In this document: positions 8,495-16,561 of the stretch, one piece after another
Layout: every line of letters begins with the position of its first letter
Numbering within the stretch: position 1 is the stretch's first letter
Source of the DNA: Actinomycetota bacterium
Lineage (GTDB): Bacteria; Actinomycetota; Geothermincolia; Fen-727; Anoxymicrobiaceae
Assembly: GCA_018831265.1 (NCBI GenBank)
Contig: JAHJCO010000002.1
Location: forward strand, 124,001-188,000
DNA length: 64,000 bases
Direction: 5' to 3'
Program-made: the position numbers and the translations under genes
Notes under the pieces: generated by a model
What the model saw: the letters and a program-made list of their open reading frames with translations, nothing else
Told to the model about the DNA's origin: nothing
Databases searched by the model: none

Positions 8495-10111
8495 ATGGCA
8501 GAGAGCAGGATCCGAGACGAGATCAGGGCCCGCAGGGTGGTCCACCGGCCCCTGGTGATGGAGAAGGACCCGGTGCACAACCGGGAGGAGAACCTCGGCA
8601 AAGCGCTGGCGGCGCTGAGAGAGGCACTCGGGGACGAGTGGGCGACGGACGCCCCGTCCGTCCTCTGCGGTTACGCGCGGGACCAGTCCTTCGTGCCCGC
8701 CTCCTACCCTCACATCGTGGCGCTACCGGCGTCGACCGAGGACGTGCAGGCGGTTTACCGCGTGGCCAACGAGTACCTCATAGACGTCATGCCTTTCGGC
8801 ACCGGCCTGACCACGGCCGGCCTGGCCCTGCCCCCCTACGGCGGGATCATCTGCGACCTGAGGCGCATGGACGAGATATTGGACATCGACGGTGACAACC
8901 TTTACGCCACCATCCAGCCGGGAGTCAACTACCTGCTGCTGCAGGCGGCCGCCCAGCGCGAGGGGATGAGGCTGTTGAACCCGTCAACGTCCGCGACGGC
9001 GGGCGTGATCAGCAACCACGCGTTCTGCAACATAAACACCATGGCCTCGAAGTACGGGTTCGGTATGGACAACATCATCGACGTGAAGATGGTTCTTCCG
9101 ACCGGCGATATCCTCAAGACAGGGCCGGCCTCCTACGACGCGGTGAAGGGTCACGTGCCGGGGCCCGGGCCGGACATCTCCACCATGTTCCGCTACGCCT
9201 TCGGGACGCTTGGCGTGGTGACGGAGATGACCGTGCGCCTCTACCCCGAGGCGCCGTACCACCAGCAGATCTTCCCCGCGCTGGAGGAGGACGACCTGCG
9301 CATAATGGCGGACGCGCTGTACATGATCTCGCAGGACAACCTCTCACTGGAGTTGGCCCACCTCATGAACTCGTTCTACGGCATATTCATCGGGGACGAT
9401 AACCGCGAGGCCGCCAAGGTCGCCGAGCTGATGCCACGACACAACCTGCTGACCATCTTCGGTGGCGAGACCGAGGAGGAGGCCGACATCAAGGCCCAGG
9501 TCACCCAGAAGATGCTGGAGGAGAACTTCCCCGCCTTCGACTACCTTCCCAAAGAGGCCCTCATGGACATGACCGAGGAGAACGAGTTCGTGGACATGGA
9601 GAAGTGGGTCAAGTACTTCAACGTAACGGTGCGGGTGCAGCGGGTGCGGGGCTCGTTCATGATCGGGGCGCTCATCGACAAGCTGGACAACATGGTCGGC
9701 ATAGAGAAGGACATGCGCGAGGCGTGCACCAACCAGGTGGGGACCACCGACGACGCGCTGCCGCCCGACGACGCGTCCACCTACCTGCAGCCTTACCACA
9801 TGGGGCGCGCCGCCTACATGGAGTACGACGTCTACACCAACCAGTGCGACAAGGACGACTTGCTGCGCATCTTCTTCGGGTACTGGAGGGCCACCGGCGT
9901 CGCCATGACCCAGGGGATGATAATCGCGGCGGGCGGAGGGGCGCTGGTCAAGGGCATGCCGCTGATGGACCTGGCGCTTCCCGCGGCGCAGCCGAACCTG
10001 GCCCTGCTGCTGGACGCCTTCACCAGGGTCAAGATGGCGATGGACCCCAACAACATCTCCAACAGGCGCTGGGAGTACGACACCGGTCAGATGAAGAAGT
10101 TCTTCTTCTAG
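8495..10111 (+). CDS. FAD-binding oxidoreductase, GlcD / VAO family
   Basis: The 538-residue protein has the PCMH FAD-binding core: IVALPASTEDVQAVYRVAN, then FGTGLTTAGLALPPYGGII, TIQPGVNYLLLQAAAQREG, and AFGTLGVVTEMTVRLYP. It ends with the usual MDPNNISNRRWEYD segment. It is longer than the oxidase at 5815 and closer to the vanillyl-alcohol-oxidase/4-cresol-dehydrogenase branch, though the histidine or tyrosine that would bind FAD covalently is not certain. GGAGG lies six bases upstream of ATG 8495, 10 bases after the Fe-S gene. Oxidation of an alcohol or 2-hydroxy acid is likely; substrate unknown. Confidence 0.8.
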   Translation: MAESRIRDEIRARRVVHRPLVMEKDPVHNREENLGKALAALREALGDEWATDAPSVLCGYARDQSFVPASYPHIVALPASTEDVQAVYRVANEYLIDVMPFGTGLTTAGLALPPYGGIICDLRRMDEILDIDGDNLYATIQPGVNYLLLQAAAQREGMRLLNPSTSATAGVISNHAFCNINTMASKYGFGMDNIIDVKMVLPTGDILKTGPASYDAVKGHVPGPGPDISTMFRYAFGTLGVVTEMTVRLYPEAPYHQQIFPALEEDDLRIMADALYMISQDNLSLELAHLMNSFYGIFIGDDNREAAKVAELMPRHNLLTIFGGETEEEADIKAQVTQKMLEENFPAFDYLPKEALMDMTEENEFVDMEKWVKYFNVTVRVQRVRGSFMIGALIDKLDNMVGIEKDMREACTNQVGTTDDALPPDDASTYLQPYHMGRAAYMEYDVYTNQCDKDDLLRIFFGYWRATGVAMTQGMIIAAGGGALVKGMPLMDLALPAAQPNLALLLDAFTRVKMAMDPNNISNRRWEYDTGQMKKFFF

Positions 10112-10120
10112 GAGTCGGGG

Positions 10121-10300
10121 ATGATGCGGCTTATCGGGTTCGCGTGGGACCACAGGAGCGCGATGGCGCTGCTGGCGATGCTCGCCGCCGCGGCGCTGGC
10201 CGGCATGGCCATGGGAGCCGGCGTTGACGAGGCGACCAGGCGGCACCGGTGTAAGCAGTTGCGCGAGGTGGCCCGGATGCCGGAGCGTTTGATGACATGA
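10121..10300 (+). CDS. Small single-span membrane protein, 59 residues
   Basis: ATG 10121 has AGGAG six bases upstream and follows the oxidase stop by nine bases. The product has a short amphipathic start (MMRLIGFAWDHRSAM), one hydrophobic helix rich in Ala and Met (about residues 15-35) and a basic tail ending in PERLMT. No family is recognised. Its position directly behind the FAD oxidase and its coupling suggest a membrane anchor or subunit of the oxidase complex, which is inference. Confidence 0.6.
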   Translation: MMRLIGFAWDHRSAMALLAMLAAAALAGMAMGAGVDEATRRHRCKQLREVARMPERLMT

Positions 10301-10353
10301 AAGAAGACCTCAAGCCTGAAAGAACACCTCAAACCATTTTTTTCACACCGAAC

Positions 10354-10430
10354 GAAAGAAGACCTCAAACCATTTCTTTCAATCGGTCGAAATCAGCGAT
10401 GCTGAAAGTTTTGGTCTGAGGTCTTTTTTC
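10354..10430. repeat. Inverted repeat type B (GGTCTGAGG arms)
   Basis: Left arm GAAAGAAGACCTCAAACC with ATTTCTTTC, right arm GAAAGTTTTGGTCTGAGG with TCTTTTTTC: imperfect 27-base arms around a short centre. A further degraded left arm precedes it (10302-10345). Similar elements lie at 52279-52359 and 20694-20754. The right side ends in a T-run, so on the plus strand it could act as a terminator after the small membrane protein gene. Confidence 0.75.
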
Positions 10431-10447
10431 ACCAAGGGGGGATGGAG

Positions 10448-11530
10448 ATGGCAGCGTACGGCGCGAAAGAGGTGATCGTCGTCGGGGCCGGGCTTTCCGG
10501 GCTGACCGCCGCGCTCAACCTCGCCCGGGGGGGCAAGGACGTGACCGTCCTCGACAAGTTCGACCGGGTGGGGGGCATGCCGCAGGCCCACCCCGCGGTG
10601 GACGTCACGCCGCTGGAGCCGGGCCCGCTCGGCCGGTTCATCGGGGTCGAGCTGGGTGAGCCGGAGGTGACCCCCTGCGAGCGGTGGAACATGTACCCCT
10701 ACGACTACAAGGTCCCCATGGACGTGCGCTCGGTCAACCTCCACTGCGTCCAGAGGGGCTCGCACAAGACCGCCCTGGACATGCTGCTCTACAACGCCTG
10801 CCTGGACGCCGGCGTGACCTTCGAGTTCAACCACCCGCTGGTCGGCCAGGGCGACTTCGCCGCGCTCCCCCCCGACACCGTCATCGCGACCGGGCTCTAT
10901 TTCGAGGCGTTCGAGGCGTTCCACATCCCCTACCAGAAGGTGTTCGGCTACCTGGGGCGGGGCAAGTGCGACCCCGGGGCGACCTGCGCCGTCTGGTTCA
11001 ACGACGCGGTCCTGGACTACGCGTACTTCGGCGCGTCCGGCGGCATGGTCTTCGTGCTCTACTTCGCCCGCGAGCCGGTGAAGGACAGCGAGTTCGACAG
11101 GTTCGTGGACGAGCAGCTATGGGGACAGGAGCACATGCGGTGCGCGACGTGGGACTACCACGAGGGCCTGGTGCCGACCGCCGAGTACAGCAACCCGCGG
11201 ATGTTCGTGGGCGACAAGATACTGGCCGGGACACTGTCGGGCATGATGGACCCCTTCGCGCTGTTCGGGGTGCACGGCTCGCTGGTCTCCGGCAGGATCG
11301 CGGCTATGGCGCATCTCGACAAGTCCGCCGCCTTCGACCTGTTCAAGCGCTACACACGGTACTTCAACCGCAACCTGTTCGCGCGCCGCGTCTTCGACGG
11401 GACGCCGGTGGGCTTCAAGAAGAGGGTCATGGGCCCCCAGCTCCAGTTCGTCCAGCAGCACGCCGAGCAGTTCAAGCCAGCCATGAACAACTTCTTCCGG
11501 GCCCTGCCCGGCTACCAGAACCTGCCCTGA
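10448..11530 (+). CDS. Short NAD(P)/FAD-binding flavoprotein, paralogue 2 of 3
   Basis: The 360-residue protein begins with VIVVGAGLSGLTAALNLA and RVGGMPQAHP and ends with GDKILAGTLSGMMDPFALFG and GSLVSGRIAAMA, matching the genes at 4030 and 11554. DTVIATGLYFEAFEAF is the shared central motif. The first ATG (10442) lies directly on the G-rich ribosome site; ATG 10448 has GGGGGGATGGAG in front and is preferred. The gene is followed after 23 bases by its paralogue and then by a CrtI-type enzyme, so the three flavoproteins are probably co-expressed. Reaction unknown. Confidence 0.75.
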   Translation: MAAYGAKEVIVVGAGLSGLTAALNLARGGKDVTVLDKFDRVGGMPQAHPAVDVTPLEPGPLGRFIGVELGEPEVTPCERWNMYPYDYKVPMDVRSVNLHCVQRGSHKTALDMLLYNACLDAGVTFEFNHPLVGQGDFAALPPDTVIATGLYFEAFEAFHIPYQKVFGYLGRGKCDPGATCAVWFNDAVLDYAYFGASGGMVFVLYFAREPVKDSEFDRFVDEQLWGQEHMRCATWDYHEGLVPTAEYSNPRMFVGDKILAGTLSGMMDPFALFGVHGSLVSGRIAAMAHLDKSAAFDLFKRYTRYFNRNLFARRVFDGTPVGFKKRVMGPQLQFVQQHAEQFKPAMNNFFRALPGYQNLP

Positions 11531-11553
11531 AGCCCAACAGCGGAGGTGTGAGG

Positions 11554-12624
11554 ATGTCCCAGGTAACGATCGTCGGGGCCGGGCTGTCCGGCCTCACCGC
11601 CGCCGTCAACCTCGCCCGCAGGGGCCACGAGGTCACCATCTTCGAGCGCGAGGAGCGCATCGGTGGCATGCCCGAGTTCCGCCCCGATCCCGCGGGGAGC
11701 CCGTTCGACATACCGACGCTCCAGAGGTACACCGGGATCGACATCGGGCCGGCCGCCAGGCTGCTCGACCAGGCCCGCATCTACGCCTGGGGGAAGCGAT
11801 ACGACCTGCCGTTGAAGGCCTCCATCGGGATGTACATGGTGGAGCGCGGCTCGCGCTCGACCTCCATCGACAGCCTGCTGCAGAAGGAGGCCGAGAGCCA
11901 GGGGGTCAGGATAGAGTTCGGCCACCCCCTGATAACGCAGGGTGACTACGCGCGCCTCCCGGCCGAGACGATCGTCGCCACCGGGCTCAAGATAGAGCCG
12001 TACGAGGCCCTGGGCATCCCCTACGCGCCGCTGTACGGTTACTTCGCCAAGGGCATGGTCGACCACGACCTGACGACCGTGGCCCTCTGGATGGACGACT
12101 TCACCAGGGACTACGCGTTCAACTGCACCATCAACGGCGCCGGTTTCGCGCTCCTCTTCCAGCGCGATCTCCCCCTCACCCGTCATGGCCGGGAGAAGTT
12201 CGTCAGCATGCTCTCTGAGTTCGAAGGGATGGAGTTCACCGGCTGGACCGACCTGCTGGGCGGGGCCTGCCCGGTGGGAAGCCTGCGCAACCCGCGCCTG
12301 TTTCTGGGCAACAAGATACTCTCTGGTACTGTTGCCGGGGTCATCGATCCGTTCCTCTTCTTCGGCATGCTGGGCGCGCTGGTTAGCGGGCGGATCTCCG
12401 CCATGGCCATCGAGGACAAGGCCGAGGCCTACGACGCATTCAGGCGCACCGTGATGACGTTCTACCCGTCGTACGTCGCCAAGCGGATATGGAACATGCT
12501 GCCCGACATCATCAAGAGGCCGGCGGTGCGCGGGTTCATGTCCACGGTACCTTACCTCGAGGAGTTCGAGATGCGGCGGTTCTCACAAAACATCCCCGGC
12601 TGGCGGACGGCGGCGAGGGGCTAG
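11554..12624 (+). CDS. Short NAD(P)/FAD-binding flavoprotein, paralogue 3 of 3
   Basis: The 356-residue protein carries QVTIVGAGLSGLTAAVNLA, ERIGGMPEFRPD, ETIVATGLKIEPYEALGIPY and GNKILSGTVAGVIDPFLFFG with GALVSGRISAMA. It aligns along its length with the genes at 4030 and 10448. GGAGGTGTGAGG precedes ATG 11554. Three different copies within 8.6 kb, always next to a CrtI-type flavoprotein, suggest subunits of a hetero-oligomer or a set of enzymes on related substrates. Confidence 0.75.
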   Translation: MSQVTIVGAGLSGLTAAVNLARRGHEVTIFEREERIGGMPEFRPDPAGSPFDIPTLQRYTGIDIGPAARLLDQARIYAWGKRYDLPLKASIGMYMVERGSRSTSIDSLLQKEAESQGVRIEFGHPLITQGDYARLPAETIVATGLKIEPYEALGIPYAPLYGYFAKGMVDHDLTTVALWMDDFTRDYAFNCTINGAGFALLFQRDLPLTRHGREKFVSMLSEFEGMEFTGWTDLLGGACPVGSLRNPRLFLGNKILSGTVAGVIDPFLFFGMLGALVSGRISAMAIEDKAEAYDAFRRTVMTFYPSYVAKRIWNMLPDIIKRPAVRGFMSTVPYLEEFEMRRFSQNIPGWRTAARG

Positions 12625-12627
12625 AGC

Positions 12628-14157
12628 GTGTACGACGTAGTCGTCATCGGGTCCGGCGTAGGAGGCCTCACGGTCGCAGACCTGCTCTCCCAGCGAGGCA
12701 GGAGCGTGCTGGTGCTGGAGCAGAGCGGGAGGCTGGGCGGCTGCTGCGCCACCTACGACCTGAACGGGCACAAGTTCGACGTGGGCGCCATCTTCGTCCT
12801 GTACAAAGAGATATACCAGCGCTTTTTCGAGATGATGGGGCTGAGGGTCGAGGACTACCTGGAGATGGACCTGCTCGACCCCGTCTACGACATGCGCTTC
12901 AAGGACGGCGAGAGCGTCCTGCTCCCGATGGACCCGGTGGAGTCCGCCGACGTCATCGCGCGGTTTGCGCCCGTGGACCGCGAGGGCTGGCTGCGGTTCT
13001 GCGCGGACATGAAGACGATCTGGGACAGCGCCAGAATACTGGTGCGCGAGCCGTTTCCGCCCCTGGAGAGGTTCGGCACGCCGTCCCACATGTTGAAGGC
13101 CCTTGCCAGCCGGCGGCTGCTCTCCGCGCTGCCGCTCATACTCAGCGTGGCGCTCACCAACCAGGACGCGGTCAACCGCCGCTACATGACGACCGAGAAG
13201 GCGCTGACCATAGTGAGCTTCGAGAACCTGTTCGCCGGGATCCCGGCGAACCGCATCAGCGGGATATTCGCGGTGTTGAGCTACCTGGCCCACGAGGGCT
13301 ACTGGTACCCCAGGGGCGGCATGGGCGCGATCCCGGCGGCGCTGGCCCGCATAGCCGGGGAGAACGGGGCGGAGATACGCCTGAACACCATGGTGAGCCG
13401 CATCGTGATCGAGAACGGACGCGCGGTGGGGGTGGAGCTGGAGGACGGGCAGCGGATCGAGGCCCGTGTGGTGCTTTCCAACGCCAGCGCGCTGCCGACC
13501 TACCTGGACCTGGTCGGCAGGGGGAACATCCCCGCACGCTTCGCCTCGGCGATCGAGAGGTACACCCTGTCGATACCGGCACCGATGGTTTACTTCGGGC
13601 TCAAGCGCAAGCCCGAGCAGATACGGTGCCACTTCACGGTGATGGTGCCCCCGCCCGACCAGCTCAACGACTACTGGGACGAGTACTACGCCGAGGGGCT
13701 GATGCCCCCCATCACCGACCTGCCGCACGGGCTGATATGCCCCAGCATCACGGACCCGGCATGCGCGCCGGAGGGCAAGTTCAGCCTGGGGCTGCTCTCG
13801 GCCGGGCCTTACCACCTCAAGTACGGGACCTGGGACGACCTCAAGACGAGCTTCATGGAAGAGGTGGTCTCCTACCTCGACCGCTCGATGATACCGGGAG
13901 TTCGCGGTCTCATCGAGGAGCGGGACATGCGGACCCCGCTGGACTTCGAGCGCGAGCTGCTGCTCCCGGAGGGCTCCATCTACGGGCTGGAGATGAGCCT
14001 GCCCAACCTCGGGCCGTTCCGCCCCTCCTGGCGCTCTCCAGTGATCGAGAACCTCTACCTGGCAGGCGCCAGCACCAACCCCGGCGGTGGCGTGCCGCTG
14101 GTGATGATGTCGGGGATAAACGCCTCGGCCTGCATCGTCCGCGACAAAGGCTGGTAA
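12628..14157 (+). CDS. CrtI/phytoene desaturase-type FAD oxidoreductase
   Basis: The 509-residue protein starts at GTG 12628, three bases after the previous stop, with GAGGGG upstream. It shows DVVVIGSGVGGLTVADLL, EQSGRLGGCCATYDLNGHKFD and the C-terminal FAD region NLYLAGASTNPGGGVPLVMM, typical of carotenoid desaturase/retinol saturase-like enzymes. Its length is normal for the family. The GGGMGAIPAALA-like region (YPRGGMGAIPAALARIA, near residue 228) matches the conserved glycine-rich motif of these enzymes. It likely oxidises or reduces a lipid chain; the substrate is not defined. Confidence 0.8.
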   Translation: MYDVVVIGSGVGGLTVADLLSQRGRSVLVLEQSGRLGGCCATYDLNGHKFDVGAIFVLYKEIYQRFFEMMGLRVEDYLEMDLLDPVYDMRFKDGESVLLPMDPVESADVIARFAPVDREGWLRFCADMKTIWDSARILVREPFPPLERFGTPSHMLKALASRRLLSALPLILSVALTNQDAVNRRYMTTEKALTIVSFENLFAGIPANRISGIFAVLSYLAHEGYWYPRGGMGAIPAALARIAGENGAEIRLNTMVSRIVIENGRAVGVELEDGQRIEARVVLSNASALPTYLDLVGRGNIPARFASAIERYTLSIPAPMVYFGLKRKPEQIRCHFTVMVPPPDQLNDYWDEYYAEGLMPPITDLPHGLICPSITDPACAPEGKFSLGLLSAGPYHLKYGTWDDLKTSFMEEVVSYLDRSMIPGVRGLIEERDMRTPLDFERELLLPEGSIYGLEMSLPNLGPFRPSWRSPVIENLYLAGASTNPGGGVPLVMMSGINASACIVRDKGW

Positions 14158-14159
14158 GC

Positions 14160-14277
14160 GGGGTCAGACCCCGCTTTTGTCGTTACGGAGTAATGCAAAA
14201 GCCAGGGGTCAAAGACGGGGTCAGACCCCGCTTTTGTCGTTACGTAGTAATGCAAAAGCAAGGGGTCTGACCCTGCG
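14160..14277. repeat. Tandem repeat type C (two copies, 57-base period)
   Basis: GGGGTCAGACCCCGCTTTTG begins at 14160 and again at 14217. Each copy continues with a TCGTTACG stretch and ends with TAATGCAAAAGC and AGGGGTC, so each contains inverted GCTTTTG/CAAAAGC arms. The copies differ at a few bases. The element fills the gap between the CrtI-type gene and the M28 peptidase gene. Confidence 0.85.
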
Positions 14278-14313
14278 CTAGATCGCAATAACGTGAGACA
14301 AGAGGAATGGGAC

Positions 14314-15525
14314 ATGACCGTCGACATGATGCACGAGATAGAGGTCCTCGCCGCCTTCAAGGACCGCGGACCGACCAAGGAGGGCGAGCGCAGGGCCGCC
14401 GAGTACCTGGAAAAGCGCTACCGGGATATGGGCCTTCAGACCACCGTCGACCGGTACCGGGTGAGCCCTCACTACTACTGGGTCTACTTCACCCACACCC
14501 TCATCGCCCTCCTGGCGGGCGTCGCCACCATATGGACCCGCCCGGCCTGGATCCCCTGGACCATGGCGGGAGTGGCGGCCCTGATGGCGCTCTCCTTCTG
14601 GGGCGACCTCACCACCAAGTTCCACATAGTCCGCAACGTCATCCCCCGCTACCCCTCGCAGAACGTCATCGGCCACATCCCGAACGAGGGCGCGAGGAAG
14701 CACGTCTTCGTCTCCGCCCACTACGACGCCGCCAAGGTCGGCACGACCGTGTTCAACGAAGAGCTGGACGAGAAGGTGGCCAGGTTCTACAAGGAGAAGT
14801 TCGACGCGACCCCCAACGTGATGATGCCCATGCTGCTCTGCATGATCGGTATCTGCGTGGTGGCGGTCGTCAGGGCCGTCTGGCCGTCGGGCGCCGCCAT
14901 GTGGGCCGTCACCTGGGTCATCCAGGGCATCAGCAGCATCGGGCTCATCGCCGCAACGCTCGGCTTCCTCGACATCGGCACCGGGCACTACGTGGTCGGC
15001 GCCATCGACAACCTGACCGGCATCGCCGCCTGCATGTCCATCGCCTCCGACGTGCTGCGCGAGCCCCTGGAGAACTGCGACCTCACGGTGCTCTCCGTGG
15101 GCTGCGAGGAGGCGATCATGATGGGCATGGTCCAGTACTTCAAGGCGCACGGCCGCGAGCTGAGCAGGGACGACTGCTACTTCATCAACCTCGAGTCCAT
15201 CGGCAACGGGACCATCCTCTACGGCGTGAGGGAGGGGTTCGTGCGCGCCCGACCCTACTCCGGGGAGCTGGTCGCCATCGCGAGGTCCCTTAAACACGAC
15301 GGCACCTTCCCCGAGATCGGCACCTACACTGTACGGCTGGGCACTGACGCCATGGTGCCCCTGGTGCGCGGCTTCAAGGCGATCAGCATCTTCGCCATGA
15401 ACGAGAACAACTTCTGCCCCTACTACCACACCGACCGGGACGTCCCCGAGAACGTGGACATCGGCGTGACGGAGCGCGGGCGCGACCTCGCGCTGGCCAT
15501 GGTCAGGTCGCTTGACAGGGCGTAG
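14314..15525 (+). CDS. Membrane-embedded M28 family zinc peptidase
   Basis: The 403-residue protein has M28 aminopeptidase signatures: SAHYDA (first zinc ligands), AIDNLTG (bridging Asp), GCEEA (catalytic and ligand Glu), NLES and YYHTDRD (final His). Two hydrophobic hairpins lie inside the fold: residues about 50-95 before SAHYD, and about 165-225 between SAHYD and DNLTG. The enzyme is thus probably a membrane peptidase. ATG 14314 has AGAGGAA at good distance; GTG 14293 has no site. A second gene of identical layout lies at 19438. Confidence 0.85.
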   Translation: MTVDMMHEIEVLAAFKDRGPTKEGERRAAEYLEKRYRDMGLQTTVDRYRVSPHYYWVYFTHTLIALLAGVATIWTRPAWIPWTMAGVAALMALSFWGDLTTKFHIVRNVIPRYPSQNVIGHIPNEGARKHVFVSAHYDAAKVGTTVFNEELDEKVARFYKEKFDATPNVMMPMLLCMIGICVVAVVRAVWPSGAAMWAVTWVIQGISSIGLIAATLGFLDIGTGHYVVGAIDNLTGIAACMSIASDVLREPLENCDLTVLSVGCEEAIMMGMVQYFKAHGRELSRDDCYFINLESIGNGTILYGVREGFVRARPYSGELVAIARSLKHDGTFPEIGTYTVRLGTDAMVPLVRGFKAISIFAMNENNFCPYYHTDRDVPENVDIGVTERGRDLALAMVRSLDRA

Positions 15526-15531
15526 CGCGTA

Positions 15532-16302
15532 TTAGCCTTCTCTTTTAAGGAACTCCTTGGCAAGCTCGCGGTAAGCCTGGGTCACCGGGTGTGACTTCGC
15601 GTACTGGACCATCGGCTTGCGGTGCACCGGGCCCTCGGCGACCTTCACGCTCTTCTTGATGATGGTGTCGTAGACCTTGCCCCCGTAGCGGGTGTGCAAC
15701 TCGGCGAGCACGTCGGCGGCCAGCCGCGTGTTCGAGTCGTAGGCAGCGGGGACTATGCCGGTTATCTCCAGGTCGAAGTTATACGCGTAGCGGATATCGT
15801 CGATTATCTCCAGAAGGGTGTTCAACCCGGCCAGGGAGTACGGGTAGCACTGGATGGGGATGATGATGCCGTCCGAGGTCGACAGGGAGTTCACGGTCAG
15901 GAGGTTGAACGCCGGCGGGCAGTCTATGAAGACGTAGTCGTAGTTGTCCTTGACCTCGTAGAGCTTGTCGTGCAGGATGCGGTGCCGCTCAGGGCGGCGG
16001 TCTATGTTGATGTCCACCTTGGAGAGGCTCAGCGAAGCCGGCGCGATATCCACGTTGGGGATGCACGAGCGGTGGATCGTCTCCCGGAACGACACCTCGG
16101 GGTACAGCAGGACGTCCCCGGTGCTCTTGTCCTCGGGCCCCAGGTCCAGTCCCACCCCCAGGGTGAGGTTGCTCTGGTAGTCCATGTCCACCAGCAGGAT
16201 GGAGGTGCCGGTCTCGGCCAGGGCACCGGCCAGGTTGATGCAGGTGGTGGTCTTTCCCACCCCGCCCTTCTGGTTTGCGAACGATATGACCTGGTGCTTC
16301 AC
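15532..16302 (-). CDS. ParA/Soj-type ATPase
   Basis: This 256-residue P-loop ATPase has the deviant Walker A of ParA (KGGVGKTTTCINLA), Walker A' (LLVDMDYQSNLT) and Walker B (YVFIDCPPA). Start is GTG 16302 with GTGGAG upstream. Such proteins position DNA, chemoreceptors or other cargo along the nucleoid. No ParB gene or parS-like site is beside it, and its neighbours are metabolic genes on the other strand, so this is an orphan ParA with an unknown cargo. Its 3' end lies six bases from the convergent M28 gene. Confidence 0.9.
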   Translation of the reverse strand: MKHQVISFANQKGGVGKTTTCINLAGALAETGTSILLVDMDYQSNLTLGVGLDLGPEDKSTGDVLLYPEVSFRETIHRSCIPNVDIAPASLSLSKVDINIDRRPERHRILHDKLYEVKDNYDYVFIDCPPAFNLLTVNSLSTSDGIIIPIQCYPYSLAGLNTLLEIIDDIRYAYNFDLEITGIVPAAYDSNTRLAADVLAELHTRYGGKVYDTIIKKSVKVAEGPVHRKPMVQYAKSHPVTQAYRELAKEFLKREG

Positions 16303-16385
16303 AACTACTCCACTGAATAAGACGGTGCCAGGCGGGATTCAATTCAAACCGCGATCCCGCACCTGAATATGATGTGACTATGATG

Positions 16386-16462
16386 GGGGTCAGGCGGCAT
16401 TCAAGTCAAACGACTCGACCGCGAGGCGAGCGCGGGTCGTGACTTGAATGGTGCCTGACCCC
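16386..16462. repeat. Inverted repeat type A with inner hairpin
   Basis: The left arm starts GGGGTCAGGC and ends ATTCAAGTCA; the right arm is TGACTTGAAT...GCCTGACCCC. The 23-base arms differ at two positions. The centre holds a second stem, ACGAC with GTCGT. The element lies between the divergent ParA and fusion-flavoprotein genes, in their promoter region. Confidence 0.85.
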
Positions 16463-16561
16463 GGTTTGACTCAAATTGCCTTGCTTGCGCCAGTTGGATA
16501 TGATTCATAGCACCACAGCCCATCAGACCCGGGCGGCGCACCCGGCGTGTCACAAGGTCAC

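Noticed and set aside
14160..14277. CRISPR array
   Set aside because: Only two units, no unique spacers of uniform size, the units are inverted repeats, and there are no cas genes.
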